In this document: positions 1 through 5,309 of the stretch, in pieces
Layout of the letters: each line of letters opens with the position of its first letter
How positions within the stretch are numbered: the stretch's first letter is position 1
Source of the DNA: Candidatus Geothermarchaeota archaeon
GTDB lineage: Archaea > Thermoproteota > Nitrososphaeria > Geothermarchaeales > JDFR-13
NCBI GenBank assembly: GCA_015522055.1
Contig: WAMZ01000105.1
Location: 1 to 5,309 of the forward strand
Direction of reading: 5' to 3'
DNA length: 5,309 nucleotides
Notes under the pieces: generated by a model
What the model saw: only the letters and a program-made list of their open reading frames with translations
Told to the model about the DNA's origin: nothing
Databases searched by the model: none
Made by a program: the position numbers and the translations under genes

Positions 1-56
1 ATATAAAAATTGTCTATTATGATATTCATGAACTGTTTTAGCCCTTGTCTTGGCTT
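1..56 (-). terminator. Possible 3' end of the transporter operon (T-rich tract)
   Basis: These 56 bases lie directly downstream of the livF stop codon. Read on the minus strand, a weak AGCC / GGCT inverted repeat (4-base arms, 8-base loop) starts just after the stop, and a run of five T (positions 9 to 5) follows near the window edge. Archaeal transcription commonly ends at short T tracts, so termination here is plausible, but the run is short and the stem weak. A minus-strand ATG at 29-27 opens nine codons before the window ends. That is too little to call a gene, so read-through into a further operon gene cannot be excluded. Confidence 0.25.
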
Positions 57-806
57 TTATACGCCTAGGTATGCCGTTTTTATCTGGGGGTTATCGAGTA
101 GTTCTCGTTGGGTGCCCTCTATGGTTATGACGCCTGTTTCCATGATGTAACCCCTATCTATATAGTTTATTGTTGGGGATACGTATTGCTCGGCTATTAG
201 GATGGTTGTCCCCTTCTCTATATTTATCTTCTTTATTCGTTCGAGGAGGTCGAGCTGTATTATTGGTGCAAGTCCTAGTAGTGGTTCGTCTAGCATTAGT
301 AGTTTGGGGTTTGACATTAATGCTCTTCCTATTGCAAGCATCTGTTGCTCTCCTCCACTCAGGAATCCAGCTATCTGCCCTAGTCTATCTTTTAGGGATG
401 GAAATACCTCTAGTACGAATTCTAGGTCTTGTTTAATTCCTTCCTTGTCTTTTCTGAGGTATGCACCTGATAGCAGGTTTTCATAAACCGTCATCTCTGG
501 GAATATTCTTCTTCTCTCGGGGCATAGGGCTATACCCATTCTAATCCTCTCCCAAGGTGGTTTATGGGTGATGTCTACTCCATTGAATTTTATGGTTCCT
601 AGGATGGTTATTCTCTCACCTCCTCTCTGTAGCTCTCTCCTGGCTCTTTCCTGCAATAATCCCGATACAGAGTTTAGTAGTGTTGATTTTCCTGCTCCGT
701 TGGATCCAAATATAGCTACTATCTCCCCTTCCATAACCCTTATATTAACATCGTTTACAGCTATTGCATTCTCATAGTATATCGTTAGGTTGCTAGTCTC
801 GAGCAA
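57..806 (-). CDS. livF: Branched-chain amino acid-type ABC transporter ATP-binding protein LivF
   Basis: This is the second ATPase subunit of a Liv-type importer, a cytoplasmic protein that hydrolyses ATP at the inner face of the LivH/LivM channel. In the 249 residues I see Walker A GSNGAGKST (34-42), the LivF-typical CPERRRIFPEMTVYENL in the Q-loop region (95-111), signature LSGGEQQ (149-155), Walker B LLMLDEP (169-175) and D-loop LLGLAP (176-181). A glutamine (AEQ, near 205) stands at the switch-histidine position, as is normal for LivF, and the end TAYLGV is typical. The start is TTG at 806, directly after the livG stop, with GGGGGGAG (818-811) four bases upstream, so translation is probably coupled to livG. 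One oddity is an extra basic stretch at about residues 52-70, between the Walker A helix and the TIKFNGVDI strand, some 12-14 residues longer than usual. The subfamily call is firm; the substrate is not shown. Confidence 0.95.
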   Translation of the reverse strand: MLETSNLTIYYENAIAVNDVNIRVMEGEIVAIFGSNGAGKSTLLNSVSGLLQERARRELQRGGERITILGTIKFNGVDITHKPPWERIRMGIALCPERRRIFPEMTVYENLLSGAYLRKDKEGIKQDLEFVLEVFPSLKDRLGQIAGFLSGGEQQMLAIGRALMSNPKLLMLDEPLLGLAPIIQLDLLERIKKINIEKGTTILIAEQYVSPTINYIDRGYIMETGVITIEGTQRELLDNPQIKTAYLGV

Positions 807-1547
807 CTATCTCCCCCCAAGGTATACCCTTAAAACCCTCTCGGACTTCAATACGGTCTCTGGGTCTCCCTCCTCGATCTTCTCTCCCTTATGTAGCACT
901 ATTACTCGGTCGGCTATCTCGGATACATCCTTTACTCTATGCTCCACCATTATTAGGGTTAGCCCCCTATCTCTGAGTTTGAGTAGTAGGGGGATTATGC
1001 TCCTAACCTCGGGGCTACTTAGTCCTGAGAAGAGTTCATCGAGGAGTATTAGCTCTGGTCTGAGTGCTAATGCCCTTGCGAGCTCTACCCTCCTCAGGTA
1101 TCCATGGGGTAGTAGGCCTGCCGGTTTCCATAGATACTCAGAGTCCCTCTCGAAGCCTACTTCCTCAAGTATATCGATGGCCCTAACCAGCTCGTCGCCG
1201 AACCATCCGGTGGTTCTCTTTATCCTGGGTGAGACGAGTGGGACTATTATATTGAATACTGTACGGAGTCTATGTATCGGTCTAGGCGTCTGGAATGTCC
1301 TGGATATCCCTAGCTGGGCTATCTTGTAGGGTGGGAGGCCAGTTATGTCCCTATCTCTGAAATATATTCTTCCCTCATCTGGCTTAACGAATCCATTTAT
1401 AATATTTAATAATGTTGTTTTTCCCGCCCCGTTGGGGCCGACTATTGCTACTATCTCCTTTTCATCAACCTCGAACGATACGTTTTTAACGGCAATGATA
1501 CCGCCGAATCTCTTGGTTACATTCTCTACCCTGAGTATTTTACTCAC
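807..1547 (-). CDS. livG: Branched-chain amino acid-type ABC transporter ATP-binding protein LivG
   Basis: This is the partner ATPase of LivF, expected to pair with it under the LivH/LivM channel. The 246 residues show Walker A GPNGAGKTT (37-45), Q-loop SRTFQTPRP (82-90, Q86), Walker B LILLDE (166-171) and switch histidine H203 in VEHRV. The C-terminal YLGGR is typical. The ABC signature is degenerate: LPHGY (146-150) replaces LSGGQ. LivG proteins commonly have LPYGQ-like forms, so this is a further variation on a family trait. The residue after Walker B D170-E171 is leucine where proline is usual; non-proline residues there are known in the subfamily. The start is GTG at 1547, forming a GTGA overlap with the livM stop, with AGGTGGT (1560-1554) six bases upstream. 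The stop TAG abuts the livF start. All catalytic residues are present, so the subunit should be active. Confidence 0.95.
   Translation of the reverse strand: MSKILRVENVTKRFGGIIAVKNVSFEVDEKEIVAIVGPNGAGKTTLLNIINGFVKPDEGRIYFRDRDITGLPPYKIAQLGISRTFQTPRPIHRLRTVFNIIVPLVSPRIKRTTGWFGDELVRAIDILEEVGFERDSEYLWKPAGLLPHGYLRRVELARALALRPELILLDELFSGLSSPEVRSIIPLLLKLRDRGLTLIMVEHRVKDVSEIADRVIVLHKGEKIEEGDPETVLKSERVLRVYLGGR
811..818 (-). promoter_or_regulatory. Strong ribosome binding site for livF
   Basis: GGGGGGAG on the minus strand lies inside the last codons of livG and four bases before the TTG start of livF at 806. It supports the rare TTG as the true initiation codon and suggests terminating livG ribosomes reinitiate here. 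Confidence 0.65.
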
Positions 1548-2587
1548 TCTTCTACCACCTGTCTCTCGAATGTCTGGTAGGTTCTCTCCAGATATCTATA
1601 TATCCCTTCTGGCTTGAAGTTTAGTAGTATTAATAGGATTACTCCATACAGTAGCATTCTTAGGCCGCCTAGCCATCTGAGCCACTCGGTTAGTATGGTT
1701 AGGATGTATGCCCCTATGGCTGGGCCTATGATGGTGGCTACTCCGCCTAGTACACTCATGGTGATGATCCCGACGGATATGGATAGATAAAAGTATGATG
1801 GGCCCACGAATGATAGTTTGTGTGCCTGGAGTGATCCCACTAGGCTCGCGAATAATCCACTGATGAATAATGCAGTAACTTTATATCTAACTGGGTTTAT
1901 ACCAGATACTTTTACCGAGGGTTCGTTATCCCTTATTGCTTGGAGCACGAGTCCAAAATTGCTGTATGCAATCTTTCGTAGTATGAGGAATGTTAGGAGT
2001 ACCAGTCCGGCCATTATGTAATACCATTGTAGCTCTGTCAATGGATTTTCGAGGCCATATATACCTTCCTCTCCCCCGGTTATCTCTGCGAATGCTAGGA
2101 TGCTGCCAACCATTACTAGTGGGGCTACTAGGGATACTAGTGAGAAATATACACCCTTTGTTCTTAGGCATGGTGCAAATATGAGTGTTCCCATAGCTGC
2201 CCCGGCTAAGGTCCCGATAGGTATAGATAGCCATATGGGGACGCCGTACCATACATTTAGTATGGCTGTAAAGTATCCGCCGAACCCTATGAATAGGGAG
2301 TGTCCGAAGCTGACTAGGCCTGTGAATCCTCCTAGTAGATCCCAGCTCATTGAAGCGACTGCATAGTATCCTGCTAGGAAGAACACCATGTGCCAGTATG
2401 TATCCCTAACTATGAATGGGAAGGCTAATAGGATCAGCGGTGGGAGGACCCTAGGTAATATTACGTATGCGATGTCCTCATATGACATTAATACGTATAG
2501 GTCCTTGGATCTCGCCCTCGCGCCTCTATCGAGCCTCTCCTTCCTTATGGTTCTAATGTTTTTGTTAGACTCTTTCCTCGATTTCAT
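1544..2587 (-). CDS. livM: Branched-chain amino acid-type ABC transporter permease LivM
   Basis: This is an integral membrane permease that forms the translocation path with LivH. The 347 residues hold many hydrophobic segments, for example about 42-60, 65-80, 118-138, 146-168 and 189-203, and several between 237 and 325. LivM hallmarks are SWDLLGGFTGLVSFGHSLF (81-99), TGGEEGIYGL (170-179) and the cytoplasmic ATPase-contact loop at 212-237 (GLVLQAIRDNEPSVKVSGIN, then PVRYK). The called start overlaps the livH end by 23 bases and gives a strongly basic, soluble tail of about 33 residues before M34. A start at M34 (ATG at 2488) would give a more ordinary N terminus, but no good ribosome site precedes it. 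The site before 2587 (GGTAGG) is also weak, so the start is the least certain part. The stop overlaps the livG GTG start by four bases. Confidence 0.93.
   Translation of the reverse strand: MKSRKESNKNIRTIRKERLDRGARARSKDLYVLMSYEDIAYVILPRVLPPLILLAFPFIVRDTYWHMVFFLAGYYAVASMSWDLLGGFTGLVSFGHSLFIGFGGYFTAILNVWYGVPIWLSIPIGTLAGAAMGTLIFAPCLRTKGVYFSLVSLVAPLVMVGSILAFAEITGGEEGIYGLENPLTELQWYYIMAGLVLLTFLILRKIAYSNFGLVLQAIRDNEPSVKVSGINPVRYKVTALFISGLFASLVGSLQAHKLSFVGPSYFYLSISVGIITMSVLGGVATIIGPAIGAYILTILTEWLRWLGGLRMLLYGVILLILLNFKPEGIYRYLERTYQTFERQVVEE
1554..1560 (-). promoter_or_regulatory. Ribosome binding site for livG
   Basis: AGGTGGT on the minus strand, inside the end of livM, lies six bases before the GTG at 1547. 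It supports that GTG, which overlaps the livM stop codon (GTGA), as the livG start. Confidence 0.6.
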
Positions 2588-3431
2588 GGTGCCTACCCAT
2601 GATCCCTGATGGCCTCAGTATCAGTATTACTATTATGAATATTAGTGCTACGATGGACTTTAGGTGGCTTGATACGTATGTAGCTATAATTATCTCTGCA
2701 TAACCTATGATGAATGCTGCTATTAGGCTGCCCACTAGGCTTCCAAGGCCGCCCAGTATTACTATAGCTATACCGTTTAGGAGTGCATACCAGGCCCCCT
2801 CTAGGGATGCGGTCATTATCGGGGTGACCGATACCCCGGCTATCCCAGCTAGTATAGCTGATATTGCTAGTGAGATTATACACATTTTTTCTCTGTTGAC
2901 TCCTATTAGCATGGCTGCATCCTCATCCTGCGCTAGAGCCCTCATCCCTATCCCTATTCGAGTCTTCTTTACTAGGAATGCTAGTGCAGCCAAGGTGGCT
3001 ATTGATATTACTACGATGAATATACGCTGCATATCTACTACATATCCAGCTATGGTTATTCCTCCCTTCATGAAGCTGGGCACCCCGAGTGGGGAGGGCC
3101 CGAAGTATATCCTCAATAGTTCTATTACGATTATCGTGAATGCCAAAGTGATTATCATCTCGTTTAGTTCCATTCCCCTTACCCTACTTAACGATATTAT
3201 ATACATTACTACAGATATAGTGGCGGTTGATATCAGGGCAAGTATCATTGATACTGGTAGAGGTATATTTAATGTGATAAAGAATAGGTATAGAGTGTAT
3301 GAGGCTATTGCGAAGAATGCGCCGTGAGCGAAGTTTATTATCCTTGCTACGCCGAATACTAGGCTGAGGCCTATAGCTATTAAAGCTAGGGTGAAGCCTA
3401 AGGTTGTTCCATAAATAAGGATGGGGAGCAT
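2565..3431 (-). CDS. livH: Branched-chain amino acid-type ABC transporter permease LivH
   Basis: This is the other membrane permease of the importer. The 288 residues are almost entirely hydrophobic helices. The LivH hallmark GLSLVFGVARIINFAHGAFF lies at 21-40, the cytoplasmic coupling loop that contacts an ATPase is at 157-182 (GIGMRALAQDEDAAMLIGVN, then REKM), and the glycine-rich GGLGSLVGSLIAAF is at 226-239. It ends in the usual LRPSGIMG followed by a short charged tail. Its length matches the family. The ATG at 3431 lies 14 bases after the binding-protein stop. A GAGG (3446-3443) overlaps that stop codon but sits 11 bases from the ATG, a slightly long spacing. Its 3' end overlaps livM by 23 bases. 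Its place between the binding protein and livM is the standard operon order. UrtB and amide permeases are close relatives, so the family does not identify the substrate. Confidence 0.95.
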   Translation of the reverse strand: MLPILIYGTTLGFTLALIAIGLSLVFGVARIINFAHGAFFAIASYTLYLFFITLNIPLPVSMILALISTATISVVMYIISLSRVRGMELNEMIITLAFTIIVIELLRIYFGPSPLGVPSFMKGGITIAGYVVDMQRIFIVVISIATLAALAFLVKKTRIGIGMRALAQDEDAAMLIGVNREKMCIISLAISAILAGIAGVSVTPIMTASLEGAWYALLNGIAIVILGGLGSLVGSLIAAFIIGYAEIIIATYVSSHLKSIVALIFIIVILILRPSGIMGRHHEIEERV

Positions 3432-3445
3432 CTTATATCATTCCT

Positions 3446-4561
3446 CTATGGTAGCTTCAGTTCCCCTGTTGCGGCGGCTGGTGGCCATACTATGACTCTC
3501 TTACCATCCTGCCATTGCTGTAGACCCATTATCATGCCTTTATTGGGGTCTGTTACTCCCCACATAATGTCATGGCTCTTTGTGAACTTTATGAGGAATC
3601 TATTGCCTAGTGGAGCTAATTCATTGCCCATTATTCCTTTGTATCCGATTTCTTCGAGTGCTTTAACGATCTTGTCAGGATCTAATGACTGAGCTTTCTC
3701 TATAGCCTTTGCGACTAAATATACAGCTTGGTAAGTCGCTGGGGCTGTGTAGACTGGGCTTTCACCATATTTCTCTACATAGGCTCGGTAGAATGCCCCT
3801 CCTATCGGGCCCTCTAAAGTGCCCACATCAGTGAGTGTAGCCTCCAGATTTGTCTTGCCTTCGGTTGTTTCCCAGTAGGTCTCTAGCTGGGAGTATACGT
3901 TGATGCCTATGGGAACTGCTTTTACACCCATATCTGCCCAGTATTTCGTGAATATAATGCCGACATCACCTGAGAATATCGTGGCTATCACTTCTGCGCC
4001 ACTATTTATTATATCGGTCATCTCGGCCGACAAGTCTCTAGCATCTAGGGGGACGAATGTAGGTCCTCCAACTATCTCATACCCTAGTTTGGGTAAGTAG
4101 GCTAGTAGGACCCTATCTACCATAAGCCTAGTCCATAGTGCATCCTCGGCTATTATATAGACTTTAGTGAAACCATATTCCTGTCTTAGATATTTGTATA
4201 TCTCTATGTAGGCCAGTGCCAGTGTGGTTGAGTTTGTAGGTGTTATTCTGAATGTATATTTATATTTGTCATAATTCTCTAGGACCCTCTCCGTTATCGT
4301 ATTTGCCGATGCACCAGCCACTATGAATGGTATCTTATACTTCATTGCCTCCTCCTGCATGGCTATTACCACGTCGCTTCTGAAGCCGCCTATGATGACA
4401 TGTACCTTGTGGACAGTCGCTAATCTAGATATTGCGGCCACACCTTCCTCAACTGGTATAGTTGGATCGGCTTCCCGTGTATCTTCAAAGAATAGTTTTA
4501 GCATATATCTAGTTCCATTTATGATTATACCTCCAGCGTTGTTTATCTCTTCGACCGCCAT
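3446..4561 (-). CDS. ABC transporter substrate-binding protein (Peripla_BP_6 / LivK-like), main part downstream of an apparent frameshift
   Basis: This is the extracellular solute receptor for the LivHMGF importer. From the first ATG it reads 371 residues, but homologous sequence continues upstream in this frame as GIGHRRGAE, and the whole gene probably runs 3446-4736 with one frameshift (about 429 residues if corrected, a normal size). Family features are MAVEEINNAGG at the start, EDTREADP (26-33), IIGGFRSDVVIAMQEEA (56-72) and PFIVAGASA (78-86) in the first lobe, then a second lobe with alternating strands and helices (VYIIAED, GAEVIATIFSGDVG) and the late TAPATYQAVYLVAKAIEKA helix. As a stand-alone protein it would lack signal peptide and first strand, so export and folding would probably fail. 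Ligand specificity cannot be read: amino acids, amides, urea and organic acids are all bound by relatives. The family call is firm; the intactness of the gene is doubtful. Confidence 0.9.
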   Translation of the reverse strand: MAVEEINNAGGIIINGTRYMLKLFFEDTREADPTIPVEEGVAAISRLATVHKVHVIIGGFRSDVVIAMQEEAMKYKIPFIVAGASANTITERVLENYDKYKYTFRITPTNSTTLALAYIEIYKYLRQEYGFTKVYIIAEDALWTRLMVDRVLLAYLPKLGYEIVGGPTFVPLDARDLSAEMTDIINSGAEVIATIFSGDVGIIFTKYWADMGVKAVPIGINVYSQLETYWETTEGKTNLEATLTDVGTLEGPIGGAFYRAYVEKYGESPVYTAPATYQAVYLVAKAIEKAQSLDPDKIVKALEEIGYKGIMGNELAPLGNRFLIKFTKSHDIMWGVTDPNKGMIMGLQQWQDGKRVIVWPPAAATGELKLP

Positions 4562-4562
4562 C

Positions 4563-4597
4563 TCAGCCCCACGACGGTGGCCAATACCGTGTATATT
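4563..4597 (-). other. Frameshift zone in the substrate-binding protein gene
   Basis: The upstream frame stops with TGA at 4565-4563, and the downstream frame is closed upstream by TAG at 4600-4598. Any frame change must therefore fall in these 35 shared bases. Switching at the CGG codon (4589-4587) gives GPLEYT then GIGHRRGAEMAVEEIN, where the distance from GP to GA (10 residues) and the glycine five residues before GA match the E. coli LivK pattern as I recall it. That needs one base removed or two added. Alternatively, an indel in the G4 run (4570-4567) would keep YWPPSW before AEMAVEE, which fits the family less well. Confidence 0.75.
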
Positions 4598-4736
4598 CTA
4601 GTGGCCCAGCTATCCCTATACGTATCTCCTTTACCTCTTCGGGTGGTGTGAGTAAGAAAATATATGCGGCTATCCCTGCTAGTATCACGACTAGGATGAC
4701 TGCGATAATTGTTAGTCTAGAAACCCCTCGTTTCAT
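4563..4736 (-). CDS. N-terminal signal/anchor and first strand of the same substrate-binding protein, frameshifted fragment
   Basis: This is a 57-residue open frame ending at TGA (4565-4563), not a separate gene in my reading. It begins MKRGVSRL, continues as one long hydrophobic segment (about residues 8-29), then a short TPPEEVKE linker, then IRIGIAGPLEYT (38-49), the first beta strand and loop of LivK-type receptors. The expected continuation is in the next frame. I chose ATG at 4736 because AGGTGA (4747-4742) sits five bases upstream; the GTG at 4745, three codons earlier, lies inside that ribosome site. There is no lipobox cysteine. The RGVS before the hydrophobic stretch fits an archaeal class III (prepilin-peptidase) signal, although an uncleaved anchor is also possible. 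Confidence 0.75.
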   Translation of the reverse strand: MKRGVSRLTIIAVILVVILAGIAAYIFLLTPPEEVKEIRIGIAGPLEYTRYWPPSWG

Positions 4737-4741
4737 ATCAT

Positions 4742-4747
4742 TCACCT
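4742..4747 (-). promoter_or_regulatory. Ribosome binding site deciding the substrate-binding protein start
   Basis: AGGTGA on the minus strand matches the anti-Shine-Dalgarno end of archaeal 16S rRNA and lies five bases before the ATG at 4736. It favours that ATG over the GTG at 4745, which is part of the site itself. An out-of-frame ATG (4741-4739) between them reaches a stop after two codons. Confidence 0.6.
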
Positions 4748-4801
4748 AGAAGCATACAGCTTAATTCAACAGAATATATTATGTAACTCTCTTCATATAT
4801 A

Positions 4802-4809
4802 GTTTTATA
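4802..4809 (-). promoter_or_regulatory. Candidate TATA box for the transporter operon
   Basis: TATAAAAC on the minus strand is preceded by purine-rich AAAAGAAAT, which could act as a BRE. Archaeal start sites lie about 25 bases downstream of the TATA centre, which would put transcription start near 4780 and give a leader of about 43 bases, compatible with the ribosome site at 4747-4742. ATAATATATT (4782-4773) is a competing candidate that would give a leader of about 15 bases. Sequence alone cannot choose between them. Confidence 0.4.
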
Positions 4810-4816
4810 GCATTTC

Positions 4817-4832
4817 TTTTAAGAACTTAAAA
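4817..4832. repeat. Perfect inverted repeat TTTTAAGAACTTAAAA, possible operator between divergent promoters
   Basis: Arms TTTTAAG (4817-4823) and CTTAAAA (4826-4832) are exact reverse complements separated by AA. The right arm overlaps the TATA-like box of the acyl-CoA synthetase, and the left arm ends about eight bases before the candidate TATA box of the transporter operon. A dimeric regulator bound here could affect both transcription units. AT-rich DNA makes such palindromes by chance fairly easily, so the regulatory role is only an inference. Confidence 0.4.
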
Positions 4833-4833
4833 T
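4826..4833 (+). promoter_or_regulatory. Candidate TATA box of the acyl-CoA synthetase (leaderless transcript)
   Basis: CTTAAAAT is centred about 26 bases before the A of the ATG at 4856, the spacing expected when transcription starts at or next to the start codon. Purine-rich AAGAA (4821-4825) just upstream could serve as BRE. No ribosome binding sequence lies between this box and the ATG, which supports a leaderless mRNA. Confidence 0.5.
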
Positions 4834-4855
4834 ATTTTATTTATTTTTGATTATC

Positions 4856-5309
4856 ATGTTGCCTAAATATGTTAAGGAGAAGCCATGGGTAAGATTCTAT
4901 CCTGATGGGGTTAGGCCTGAGCTAGATATCCCTGATGAGCCTTATCATAAGGCATTGGAGGAAACTATCCGGAGGTATAGGGATAGGGATGCGGTGATCT
5001 TCCTTGGTGATAGGTTTAAGTATGGGTGGCTCGGGAAATGTATAAATAAATTTGCTTATTCTCTATCGAAACTTGGTGTAGGTAAGGGTGACATGGTTGC
5101 ATTATATCTCCTGAATTCGCCCCAGTTCATAATTTCCTATTTCGCTATACTCAAGCTAGGTGCAACGGTTGTACCTATGAATCCCACCTATACATCTCTT
5201 GAAGTAGAATATATACTTAGGGATTCCGGTGCGAATACAGTGATTTGCCATGATATTAACTTTGGGAATCTAGCCGACGTCCTTGAGGGCACTAGGGTTA
5301 AGAATATTA
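4856..5309 (+). CDS. AMP-forming acyl-CoA synthetase (fatty acid / organic acid CoA ligase), 5' part, cut by the window end
   Basis: The frame is open from ATG 4856 to the window edge, about 151 codons. It begins MLPKYVKEKPWVRFYPDGV, then ELDIPDEPYHKALEETIRRY (22-41), the usual opening of long- and medium-chain acyl-CoA ligases, where a substrate acid is adenylated and then joined to CoA. Family features follow in order: an F-KYGWL strand and helix (54-59), LSKLGVGKGDMVALYLLNSP (70-89) and FAILKLGATVVPMNPTYTSL (96-115) with EVEYILRDSGA (116-126). The AMP-binding loop and the catalytic C-terminal domain lie beyond the window, so neither activity nor acid chain length can be judged. The start has no ribosome site and is probably leaderless. 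The gene is divergent from the transporter operon and may act on the imported compound. Luciferase-like or aryl-CoA ligases share this N-terminal fold and cannot be excluded. Confidence 0.9.
   Translation, partial: MLPKYVKEKPWVRFYPDGVRPELDIPDEPYHKALEETIRRYRDRDAVIFLGDRFKYGWLGKCINKFAYSLSKLGVGKGDMVALYLLNSPQFIISYFAILKLGATVVPMNPTYTSLEVEYILRDSGANTVICHDINFGNLADVLEGTRVKNI

Noticed and set aside
1..29. Minus-strand ATG at 29-27 opening a nine-codon frame (MNIIIDNFY) to the window edge
   Set aside because: Too short to judge; only a weak AGGG about 13 bases upstream, and the AT-rich sequence looks like a post-operon spacer.
790..1329. Open frame of 179 codons on the plus strand opposite livG
   Set aside because: Serine- and leucine-rich shadow of the livG reading frame with no family features and no ribosome site; livG motifs on the other strand are unambiguous.
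1761..1767. GTGATGA, a C-box-like sequence of an archaeal C/D box RNA
   Set aside because: No suitable D box (CTGA) at the expected distance and no D'/C' pair; it lies in the coding sequence of livM, so chance is the best explanation.
2707..3327. Open frame of 206 codons on the plus strand opposite livH
   Set aside because: It is antisense to a clear permease gene, its protein is low-complexity Ile/Ser/Thr-rich sequence mirroring hydrophobic codons, and it has no recognisable domain.
3446..4561. Reading the receptor as an intact 371-residue cytoplasmic protein starting at MAVEEIN
   Set aside because: Homologous sequence (GIGHRRGAE) continues upstream in the same frame, and the first strand and export signal sit directly upstream in the other frame, so a split gene is more likely.
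4737..4745. GTG at 4745 as start of the binding-protein leader
   Set aside because: It falls within the AGGTGA ribosome site; the ATG at 4736 has the correct spacing from it and begins the typical KRG leader.

Overview
The window looks like part of a thermophilic archaeal chromosome, most likely a crenarchaeote (Thermoproteota). I infer this from several signs: AGG, ATA and CTA codons dominate; start codons include GTG and TTG; internal operon genes have strong purine-rich ribosome sites (GGTGG, GGGGGGAG); and the rightward gene has no ribosome site but carries a TATA-like box about 26 bases before its ATG, the pattern of a leaderless archaeal transcript. The species cannot be fixed from the sequence alone.

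Layout. About 90% of the window is one leftward (minus-strand) operon for a high-affinity ABC importer of the branched-chain amino acid / amide / organic-acid class (HAAT family, Liv type). In transcription order it holds a substrate-binding protein (about 4736 to 3446), permease LivH (3431-2565), permease LivM (2587-1544), ATPase LivG (1547-807) and ATPase LivF (806-57). The genes overlap, abut or are 14 bases apart. The first 56 bases, downstream of livF, hold no supportable gene, only a possible T-rich terminator. A divergent intergenic region of about 115 bases (4742-4855) follows the first gene. Reading right from 4856 is the start of an AMP-forming acyl-CoA synthetase, cut by the window edge after about 151 codons.

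How the parts work together. The binding protein would capture a small solute outside the membrane, LivH and LivM would form the channel, and LivG and LivF would power import. The divergent acyl-CoA ligase hints that the substrate could be a carboxylic acid to be activated to a CoA thioester rather than leucine, isoleucine or valine. This is inference from neighbourhood only.

Points worth a second look. (1) The binding-protein gene is split by an apparent frameshift inside a 35-base overlap (4563-4597), separating the signal segment and first strand from the rest of the protein. (2) A perfect 7-2-7 inverted repeat, TTTTAAGAACTTAAAA, at 4817-4832 overlaps the TATA-like box of the ligase and lies between the two divergent promoters. 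(3) The leader of the binding protein fits an archaeal class III (prepilin-like) signal. (4) LivF carries an extra basic segment after its Walker A helix. I saw no tRNA, rRNA, CRISPR array, insertion sequence or clearly new system; the core is a recognisable transporter.
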